Assembly (NCBI GenBank): GCA_028622995.1
Contig: JAJQJQ010000019.1
Location: 3,906,001 to 3,970,000, forward strand
Length of the DNA: 64,000 nucleotides
From: Panagrolaimus kolymaensis
Taxonomy: Eukaryota; Nematoda; Chromadorea; Rhabditida; Panagrolaimidae
Direction: 5' to 3'
The notes below the pieces were generated by a model that worked only from the letters and a program-made list of their open reading frames with translations, did no database searches and was not told where the DNA came from. The first letter of the stretch is position 1. Every line of letters begins with the position of its first letter. Of the stretch, positions 55,971 to 64,000 are shown one piece after another. The position numbers were made by a program, and so were the translations under genes.

Positions 55971-56922
55971 GAAATTTATCTTCGTCTAATATGGTCTTAT
56001 GTTTTGTGTGTACATGTTTATTTTTGATGTGTTTTTATGTACGTATTTGCATATGAATCAATTTAATATGCATTTATGTTAATATATTATTTGTGTATTG
56101 TATGTATGTGAATTTATTGCTTATGAAGTAATAATAAAGTTTATGAATATTTTATGAGAATTAGCAAAGTTTAGTAAAATCACTGATTTTACAATAATCA
56201 ATAAAGGCAAAATTGTTCTTTTTTAACAATTCTTTTCATCGCTTGTTTTTGTTTTCTAAAATTTTCCTTTTTTAAATATAAAATGAGGCGTTTTTTTTCT
56301 GCAAATAGCTAAAATATAGTTTCTAAAATAATTTATTTATCTCTTTTTCTAAGGCAAATGAATGGAAGACGTGAATTCGCGTTAAAACAGCCGAATATGA
56401 AGCGAAAAAAAAACAGAAAAGAAGGGATCATAAAATTTGAAAGGATTTAATTTTGTGAAGGACAAAGGTTTTCTACCAGTTTTATAATTTTTTTTATCAA
56501 ATGGATTGGATTGAGGCAAATTGAGAAAAGTGAGAAAGAAAGAAAAAGAATAAAAATCAAAAAAGGATATAAAATCTCAATTTAAAAAAACCTACAAACT
56601 TCTCCGTTTCTCCGTTTTTTGTTTCGAAAAAATCATGTCTTTTTTTGATTGACAGATCATATGCCTTTAAAACTTATACATATTTGACAAAAAACAATTA
56701 CTACAAAAAAATGCATTTTGCCTTCAAGGATTGTCCCTTAAAACTTCTTTTATTGTTGCTCACATTTACAAAAACCAAATCCAAAAAAGTGACATGAAAA
56801 CAAAAAAAAATTTGAACGAACCAAGACCATTCATTTATTTTTATTTTTTATGCCACTTTTTTTTCGTCGTGGTTGGCTCATTTAATTAACTTTTTGATTT
56901 CCAAATATCGGGTAACTAAATT
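55971..56922. other. intergenic, nothing recognisable
   Basis: Contains the 3' UTR of the E2-like gene (TGTATGT-rich, with AATAAAG near 56130) and the 5' flank of a BTB fragment. The GGCTCATTTAATTAAC stretch near 56875 resembles GGACTCATCCCATTTAATTAA upstream of BTB copy 12. Confidence 0.5.
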
Positions 56923-57146
56923 ATGGCGGCATCTTTAAATAAAGTTTTCGAAGATCTTTTTGATCAACAAAAAGATACAGATGTTACTTTTTTTATTGAT
57001 TGTCAAGTAAGTGTATTTAATAATAGAAAGAATTGTTTTTAAATGACGATGTTTAGGATATCAAAGCTCATAAAATGATTTTATGTCTTCGATCAACCGT
57101 TTTAAAAGTAATTGTTCAAATTTTAAAACACATTTTTAAAAAATAA
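56923..57146 (+). pseudogene. BTB gene fragment: exon 1 and start of exon 2
   Basis: Exon 1 at 56923..57006 (LNKVFEDLFDQQKDTDVTFF) has a normal GTAAGT donor, then TTTAG and exon 2 begins DIKAHKMILCLRSTVLKVI. Homology stops after about 65 nt and the frame ends at TAA 57144-57146. No other exons follow. It is a 5' fragment of an array-type gene, separated from the array by about 5.5 kb and flanked by unrelated genes. Confidence 0.8.
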
Positions 57147-57311
57147 ATAACAAAATTGTAAACAAAAAATTGAAAGAGTTTCGGGCATTTTTAAATTTAA
57201 AAAATTGGCATAAAAAATGACGAAAATTAATCGAAAGTGTTAGCTTTTTTTGTAGCTGCTTCTAAAATTCAAAAGCCGCCGCCATTATTTGAATAACAAT
57301 TAAATTAATAA

Positions 57312-58665
57312 TTAATACATAATTCCATCAAATGGATATTCGCTTCGAACTCTTGGTTCAATTTCACCATAAATTCCAACAATTTGTTTCCATCTTTCAT
57401 TTTCAGGTATACTTTCATCTTGTAAAATATTAGTTATTTGTGAAAAATAATCATCCTGATTTAATGTGGGTGATGATCGCTGCTTTGAAGGCATTCTTGA
57501 TGGTGAACGATTTAATTCTCGTTGTTGTTGCTTTTGTCGATATAAAAGTGGCGGAGGAGCTCCTTCGGAATTTAATGTTGGGGAAATTGTAGATGTTTGA
57601 GTTTGTTCATATTGATTCATAAATTCGTGGTAAAGTTTCTAGAAAAAATAATGGACATTTGATATTTTTTTGATTTTTTTTATTACCTGTCGATTTGAAT
57701 CCAATGTTGAAACCAGAGATTCCACTTGCTTCACTTTTTCGTTATATGGTAGTTGAGGTTGTCGAAGGATGCTTTTAAACTGAAATTTATCGAATTGTCA
57801 AAAAAAGATTATTTAGTAAACTTATTTTTGTTGTTGCAAAAATTTTAAATTTTCGTGGTATTTCTTGCTAAAATTATAATTTGGAATTTCGAAGGAACAA
57901 AAAATTTTAATAAAAGCATCCAAAAAACTTTTTATAGTTTTAAATTTTATAACAATTTTTTTTTACTTTTTCTTCAAACATTTTTACCTCTTCAATAACA
58001 TCTTTTGGAGCACCTTGTAAAAATGGTGGCAAAGATTGAATCGAAACTGACACAGAGGGATTTTGAGGTGGCTGCACTATTAAAGCAGATGATGCTGGTG
58101 AAGGCTCAACTACTTTTGTTTTTCCCACTGAAGCCGGCAATAATCGTTGATCGGAATTTGAATTCGAATCCATTAATTTTTCTGTTATTGCAATTAATCC
58201 GCCATCTTTGTATGGCGTGGCAGTAGGTTGTTCTACAGAGTTTTTTCGATTACCAAAAGAAATATGAAATGGAATGGATGATTTTGGATTTTGTTGTTGC
58301 TGTTGTTGTGATTGTTGTTGGAAATTATAATTCATGGGAAAAGAATTTCCTCCAAAGGCAGCAGCGGCTGGAGATTGAAGAATTCCTTGAGTTCTTTGAG
58401 GATGATGGAACGCAGATTGTTGGTGCATGTTGTTGGGTGCTTGGAAACCACCATTTTGCTGAAATCCACCAGGTTGAAATCTTCCAGGCTGTTGTTGCAT
58501 AAATTGGAAATTATTTGCCGCTGCACTCGACATAAAAGGGTTAAATTGATTTTGAGCATTTATAGGCATTATTTGTCTTGGCATCATATATTGTTGTTGT
58601 TGTTGCCCCTTTACAAAAAGGCTTCCAGCAAAAATAAAAGCCGAAATAAGCAAAAATAAATACAT
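57312..58665 (-). CDS. secreted Gln-rich protein with SXP/RAL-2 (DUF148)-like domain (372 aa)
   Basis: Exons complement(57312..57638, 57687..57779, 57967..58665); phases fit. MYLFLLISAFIFAGSLFVKG is a signal peptide, followed by a low-complexity Gln/Asn/Phe/Met-rich region (QQQQQYMMPRQ, FQFMQQQPGRFQPGGF, QQQSQQQQQQNP) of about 110 residues. A helical block starts LPPFLQGAPKDVIEEVKMF and continues KSILRQPQLPYNEKVKQVES and LDSNRQKLYHEFM, as in nematode SXP/RAL-2 (DUF148) proteins, which are secreted and mainly nematode-restricted. The C-terminal 100 residues are Arg/Gln/Pro-rich with SPSRMPSKQRSSPTLNQDD. Molecular role unknown. Confidence 0.8.
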
Positions 58666-59452
58666 TTTATTTTTGTTTTTTAGTTAAAAAAATACAAAAA
58701 AATGAAAACCCCAACAAAAGCAGGAACACCCTCACAGTTAGATATAAAAGAAAAAATAAATATTAGGCAATTTGGCTCTCTTTTTATTCCAATGAAGAAA
58801 AAAATAATTCAGGTAAGCAAAAGACCGGTTTTTCAATGTATGCAAAATTGCGAATGGAATAAAAAAAAGTGAGTTTTTATTATGTGAGTTGATAGTTGTT
58901 GTTATTTAGTGGCGAACCCGTTTTTTGAAAAAATGTATGCAAATCCGATGAATATTCTTCTTTTTTATCCACCAAAAAAAAAGAAAGGTTATGAAAAAAC
59001 AAAACAAAAAAAGTGAAAAAAAAAATTAAGCATTCAGAAAATGGAAGAATGAATACAGAAAAAACCGGTGAAAAATGCTAATGAGTTTCCCAAGATTATG
59101 GCCTTAAAATAGTTTTTTTCATTTTGTAAACTTTGAACGCATGATTTTTTGTTGTTTTGCTTTTTTTTATTAAAACAAAAAACAAGAAGTATTATGATTT
59201 TTTTGTGTAAGTTAAGCGGATTAGCACAATTTCACTTTTTATATTTTTTTGCGAACTCGTTTATTACGTAAAAAAACTTTGTTTTACGCCGCAAAAAAAA
59301 ACTATGCGTTAATATTTCCAATGCCTCGTGAAGATCCCCTAAAAAAAGACATCCTTTGATCTTTTTCATCTTCCATAATTATGACTACAGAAATTTTGTT
59401 TGTTTGTTTTTATTGTTTTCCACTTTTTTAGATTACTCAAAAAGAAAAGAAA
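58666..59452. other. divergent intergenic region, no gene seen
   Basis: Between the minus-strand secreted protein gene and the plus-strand coiled-coil gene. A CCACTTTTTTAG acceptor-like site about 20 nt before the ATG at 59453 suggests trans-splicing. No repeat found. Confidence 0.5.
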
Positions 59453-60064
59453 ATGATTGACAACGACGACAAAGCTGAAGCTGAAAGAAACAGAGTTTAT
59501 GAAATGGAAGAAATTCGAAAGCTTGAAAATAAAATTCATCGAATGCAACTTGAATTAAAACTTGCTAAAATTGATCATGAAAAACGAATGGAAAAACCTG
59601 AAAGAATTGCAGAAATTCATAAAGAAATTATTGACATTCTCAAAGCTCATGGTCGAATGGATATTGTTTGTGCTTCAAAAAGTGATGGTGGATTCAGCAC
59701 AAGAAAAATGATAGTTGAAAATGATGCAAGTGACAAGCAGCTTAAAGGATTTCAATCTCAAATCGAAACTCGTGAAACTAAACTTCAAAAATTGGATGAA
59801 GATTTAGAAAGTCTTAAAGAAAATCGTGAAAAGCTTTTTGAATTTATTTATGAAGCAACTCAAGAAAATCCAAAATATCGTGAAATTGCTGAAAGAGAAG
59901 GAATGATTTTCACAACTCAAGTTGCCGGCGGTGATGATGGAAGAAAACGTATGGCTGTTAAACTTGATAAAAAAATTCCACTTCCTCAATTTCAAAATGA
60001 ACCACCTCAAATTTATCAACAACCTGATTACACAACTTTTCTTGATGAATTTCGTGAATGGTGA
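59453..60064 (+). CDS. coiled-coil protein, single exon (203 aa)
   Basis: One open exon from ATG to TGA, right after a trans-splice-like acceptor. Residues 1-60 and 90-140 are heptad-like and charged (MEEIRKLENKIHRMQLELKL, ETRETKLQKLDEDLESLKEN), predicting coiled coils. Between them is a less charged segment (IIDILKAHGRMDIVCASKSD). The C-terminus is Pro/Gln/Tyr-rich (QNEPPQIYQQPDYTTFLDEF). No signal peptide or membrane helix. I do not recognise the family; codon use and lack of introns do not look foreign. Confidence 0.7.
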   Translation: MIDNDDKAEAERNRVYEMEEIRKLENKIHRMQLELKLAKIDHEKRMEKPERIAEIHKEIIDILKAHGRMDIVCASKSDGGFSTRKMIVENDASDKQLKGFQSQIETRETKLQKLDEDLESLKENREKLFEFIYEATQENPKYREIAEREGMIFTTQVAGGDDGRKRMAVKLDKKIPLPQFQNEPPQIYQQPDYTTFLDEFREW

Positions 60065-60389
60065 ATGAATCTTACTAAAGCAGTAATAACAACGCTAGAA
60101 AGTGATGGATGTTATAATGTTTAACCATGTTTTAAGTTTTTTATTTGTCTTTGTTTATATCTTCGTTATTTTTATGTTATAAAGTATTTCATGCAAAAGC
60201 TATTCTAAAATGTAACAATTGTATTTCGTTTTAGCTTTCCGTCTTTTACGTTTTTATCCATTTTGATTATTGTCTTATCTTTAATCAACCTAAAGAGTAA
60301 GGATTAATTATCTCAAAAAAGCAAGTTATAAAAAAACATTTTTATTAAACAAGAAAAACAAAAAGTAAACAAAAACAACAACAAAAAAA
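60065..60389. other. convergent 3' flanks
   Basis: 3' regions of two convergent genes; nothing else seen. Confidence 0.5.
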
Positions 60390-61641
60390 TTACTTTGTGA
60401 TTTCAATTTGATCCTTTTTTGTACGAGATTTAAGCATATCTTTCAAAGTTTGAAGTTTATCAAAATCCATCGAGTTATTACATTCTTGAAAAGCGAGCTT
60501 GAAATGTGTAGTACGATATTTCTAAAATTTAAACCATCTATTAAGCAATGAAAACACAAAATATGAACATTTTACCTTTATGAAATCAAGGAAACTATTT
60601 ACATCAAAATCTTGATAATTGATAACGTTCAAATAACATCGTTGAAGATTTGCAAAAACAGGAAATTTGGTAAGACTTTTGAATGTTCCTTTGGTGACAA
60701 AAGATCGAGAGCTAAAAAAAGAGCGATAATTTAGTTAAACAAACAGTAAACATAAATGGCGAAAACTTACTGTGCAAAGTTTACAACATTTCTTATTTTT
60801 ACAAGTACATGTTCAAGCGGAACATGTACATCATTACTTCCATCTCTGTAAATTTTGACATCAAGGAAAAAAAGATTTTGAACATTTTCAGATGAGACAA
60901 GCTTCTTATATGAACTCCATGATAAAGTTTGACGATGTAAGTACAAATCAGTAACGTTACATGAAACAACTCTTTCAAGCAAGTTATATACCATCAATGG
61001 CTGAACAAATTGACCATATGCAGGACCGATGAATGGATCAGCATTAAATTGAGAAATAATACCTTCGAGAAGTAAGTTCTTTTGAAAAACATCGTAAGTA
61101 TAAAAATTAGAACCATTCATGAATATATTTTGAGGCTCTTCACTTTCATTCGAGTAACATTGCCAAACATTATGCATTCCATAATTGAGAAGTTTCTTAA
61201 TGACGCGAGGTTTTTCAATAATGCAGGTTTCAAGAGCGTCCTTTTCTTTTTGACCATCTTCACGTAGTTTTTCCAAAGCACAAATCTAAAAATTTCCAAA
61301 GTAAACAAAGGAATATAGTAAACGCGTACTTTTTCAGCTTGCTTCATATTAGTTGCTTCTAATTCATGAATGACTTTAAGCAAACAATCGATTTCATCTT
61401 GGTAGGCGTTTTTAGAACCATCATCAAGGCTAACACTGTTTTGCTTTTCTTTCAATAAAGTATTTTCATTCATCAATTCGATGATTCTTTTTTCATAACC
61501 ATCACGGATTTTGGAAAAGACATCAAATTCATTGAATGTTGGAAGTTCTTCAGATTCATATAAAGTTGAAGCATCTTCAGGAGTAGTCGATGATGGTGAT
61601 GGAAGAGTTGGAGGTTCGGAATTTTGAGGATTATCTTCCAT
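60390..61641 (-). CDS. coiled-coil plus repeat-family protein, short paralog (364 aa)
   Basis: Exons complement(60390..60521, 60576..60711, 60771..61285, 61330..61641); phases fit. The N-terminal exon has a Pro/Ser head (NSEPPTLPSPSSTTPEDAS) and a coiled coil (YEKRIIELMNENTLLKEK). The next exon continues ICALEKLREDGQKEKDALET and then a globular part: VIKKLLNYGMHNVWQCYSNE, YDVFQKNLLLEGIISQFNA, NLLERVVSCNVTDLYLHRQT, VQNLFFLDVKIYRDG, VPLEHVLVKI. The last exons hold FANLQRCYLNVINYQDFDVN and FDKLQTLKDMLKSR. Strong paralog of 62101-63819, more distant relative of 52822-53848. Family not recognised; the LYFLDV.I...PLE.VL pattern is LRR-like. Confidence 0.75.
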
Positions 61642-62100
61642 ATTTAGCTCAAGGTTCTGAAAAGTATGAAAGAAAAACTATAAACGACGTAAATAAAACC
61701 CGAAAACAAAAAATATGTAAAAATGTAAACGCAAGAAAACGCGTAAAAAAGATGAAAGAAAGCAACGAAAATTATCTTCACTTTTCGGATTCAATAAAAT
61801 TTGAAGGATTAGAATTTCTAACAACTTTTTCTTTACCATTCTTTCGTTGTGAAATACATATCGAGTTCAAATTATAAGTGTTACTGTTTGAAGGAGATTT
61901 TAAATGTGAAATATTCTATCAAGTTTGCGGTTCCAATGTTTTTTGTGTTATGTCGTTACTAATATATGCATAGCCTCAACATGATTAAGGATATTTAGTT
62001 ATTATGTCAAAAGAATCTGTTATAAAAAAACATTTTTATTAAACAAGAAACACAAAAAGAAGTTACAAAAAAAGTTTATACAAACAAGACAACAAATTTT
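61642..62100. other. intergenic with duplicated promoter-proximal motif
   Basis: Immediately before the start codon, TATTTAGCTCAAGGTTCTGA followed by AAAGTATGAAAG is nearly identical to the sequence upstream of the paralog at 63820, so the 5' flank was copied with the gene. Confidence 0.65.
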
Positions 62101-63819
62101 TTAATTTGCGATTTCAAGTTGATCAGGCGTTGAACGAGAATGTAGCATTTCTTTCAAAGTTTGAAGTTTACCACAATCCATCGAGTTACATTCTTGAAAA
62201 GCAAGTTTAAAATGTGTATCATGATATCTCTAAAAACCAATAAATTAAGCAATGAATGAACCCATAATAAGAATTTTACCTTTATGAAATCAAGGAAGCC
62301 ATTGGCGTCAAAATCTTGATAATTGATAACGTTCAAATGACATTGTTGAAGATGTCCAAAAACAGGAAATTTGATAAGACTCTTGAAAGTTTGCTTTGTG
62401 ACATAACATGCTGAGCTAAAAAAGATCGATCGATAATCAAGGAGAATAAATAGAAAAAGACGAAAACTTACTGTGCGAAATTTCTAACATTTGATAACTT
62501 TTGAAGAATATGTTCAAGAGGAGCATAAAAGTTATCACTTCCAACAGTAAGGATTTGAACATCGAGAAAATAAAGATTTTGAACGCTTCCAGATGATACC
62601 AGCTTTTCATATGCACTCCACGTTAGAGTTTGATCATGTAAATACAAATCTGTAACATTACACGAAACAACTCTTTCGAGTAAGTTTTGAACCATCATTG
62701 GTTGAACAGATTGACCATATGCAGGACCGATGAATGGTTCACCTTGAAATTGAGAAATAACACCCTCGAGAAGTAAGTTCTTTTGAAAAACATCGTAAGT
62801 AAAAAAGTTTGAACCCTTCATAGAAATATTTAGAGCTTCGTCACTTTCATTCGAGTAAAGATGCCAAACATTATCCATTCCATAGTTGAGAAGTTTCTTA
62901 ACGACAAGTGGTTTCAAAGCTTTCATTTCAGCAATGGTATTTTCAAGAGCATTCATTTCTTTTTGATCACCTTCGTGTTGCTTTTCCAAACCAGAAATCT
63001 GAAAAGGCCAAACAAATGTAAAATAAAGTAAAGCAAAGAGAGTTGTATGTGCTTACCTTTTCACATTGCCTCACGTTTGTTGTTTGTAATCCAGCAATGG
63101 TTGTTTCAAGAGAACTCTTTTCCTTTTGAGCATATTCATTTTGTTGTTGTAAAGCAGAAATCTGAAAAGACCAAATGAACGTAAGATAATGTAAAGCAAA
63201 GAGAGTTGTAATCCCTTACCTTTTCATCTTGCATATCATTCGTGGTTTGTAATTCAGCATTCCCTTGAACCAAACGAGCATTTTCTTGATCAAGAGCTTT
63301 CTTCAAATCATCATGCTTCGATTTTGTTGCTTCTAATTCAGAAATGGCTTGATTCAAGCGATTAATTTCATCTTCATATGCCTTTTTTGAAGCATCATCA
63401 AGACCGACGGTGAGTTGTTTTTCCAAAGAATAAATCTGAAAATCAAAAAGTAATAAGGGTAATAAAAGTAAAAAGACGATTACTTTATCAAGAAGTTCCT
63501 GATTCAATTCATCTTTGTAAGCGAGTTCATCTTCGAGAGCTTTTTTAGTGGTTTCATCAAGACCAAGAACATTTTGCTTTTCATCGAACAGTTTCTTCTT
63601 CTCGCCTTTCAATAAAGCGTTTTCATTTTGATATTGAGCAATTTCAATCATCATTGCATTGATTCTTATTTCATAACCATCAAGGACCTTTGAAAAAGCA
63701 TCAGGTTCATCGAATTTTGGAGCTTCTTCCGATTCATACAAAGTTGAAGCAACATCAGGAGTAGTCGATGATGGCGGTGGAAGTGTTTGATTTGCAAGAT
63801 TTTGAGGATTGTATACCAT
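62101..63819 (-). CDS. coiled-coil plus repeat-family protein, long paralog (482 aa)
   Basis: Exons complement(62101..62229, 62280..62415, 62472..62998, 63057..63161, 63220..63435, 63484..63819); phases fit. Same head (PPPSSTTPDVASTLYESEEAP) and globular part (KKLLNYGMDNVWHLYSNESD, NLLERVVSCNVTDLYLHDQT, VQNLYFLDVQIL) as the gene at 60390-61641. Between them are two extra phase-0 coiled-coil exons beginning IYSLEKQLTVGLDD and ISALQQQNEYAQKE; the next exon begins ISGLEKQHEGDQKE. Each starts Ile-x-x-Leu and ends Glu-Lys, so the coiled coil appears to have grown by exon duplication. No signal peptide. Probably cytoplasmic; function unknown. Confidence 0.78.
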
Positions 63820-64000
63820 ATTTAGCTCAAGGTTCTGAAAAGTATGAAAGTATAATTATCATAGACAAAACGAATAAATGATATCAAGAAAAAAGCACGC
63901 AAAATGGAAAAAATCAATCGCAAGAAAACATATTGTAAAATAATGAGCTTTTGGAATTTTTATTGACCAAAAACGCAGAGACAGAGAATGATTTCTTCGT
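63820..64000. other. right window edge, promoter-proximal
   Basis: Holds the duplicated TATTTAGCTCAAGGTTCTGA-type 5' flank and nothing else recognisable. Confidence 0.5.

Noticed and set aside
58005..58659. Several plus-strand frames opposite the Gln-rich gene
   Set aside because: They are the complement of CAG/CAA-rich coding sequence; the minus frame has a signal peptide and DUF148-like block.
1..64000. tRNA, rRNA or spliced-leader RNA genes
   Set aside because: No cloverleaf-like B-box pattern, rRNA segment or SL sequence was recognised on either strand by eye; a covariance-model scan would be needed to exclude them.

Overview
The window looks like nuclear DNA from a nematode, most likely a clade IV (Panagrolaimus-like) species; that placement is inference. 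It is very AT-rich and its genes have short GT-AG introns with TTTTTAG or TTTTCAG acceptors. Several start codons sit just behind an acceptor-like site, as expected for spliced-leader trans-splicing. It also holds nematode-typical families: an SXP/RAL-2-like (DUF148) secreted protein, a CX-module-like membrane protein and many lineage-specific BTB and F-box-like paralogs. Exon structures were built by hand from reading frame, splice signals and paralog comparison.

Layout. Positions 1-6.0 kb: two tandem divergent actin-like genes on the minus strand, separated by a repeat-rich gap with a long near-perfect inverted repeat. Positions 6.5-11.3 kb: three F-box-like paralogs on minus (one dead), a secreted cysteine-rich protein on plus and a small secreted peptide gene. 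Positions 11.8-17.7 kb: a secreted leucine-rich-repeat protein, then conserved housekeeping genes (FAM50/XAP5 and NOP16) flanking a CX-module-like membrane protein. Positions 18.3-51.4 kb: a large array of BTB/BACK genes, almost all on plus, with a constant five- or four-exon design whose second exon is 205 nt in every copy that has it whole. Ten copies look intact, two are truncated, three carry single in-frame stops, and one diverged copy lies on minus. Small fragments lie between them, and one more lies at 56.9 kb. Interleaved are two SURF4-like cargo-receptor paralogs (one frameshifted) and a UDP-N-acetylhexosamine pyrophosphorylase with a short C-terminus. Positions 52.8-64 kb: an unrecognised family with three members (52.8, 60.4 and 62.1 kb), an E2-fold protein lacking the catalytic cysteine, a DUF148-like secreted Gln-rich protein and a coiled-coil protein.

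Function. BTB/BACK and F-box proteins generally act as substrate adaptors for cullin-RING ubiquitin ligases, so the window is rich in candidate adaptors plus an inactive-looking E2. The array shows birth-and-death evolution: duplicated promoters, a duplicated two-gene BTB+SURF4 module, a likely inversion junction near 45.25 kb, and variable C-terminal exons and loops around a constant BTB core. This could be a fast-evolving recognition repertoire; that is inference only.
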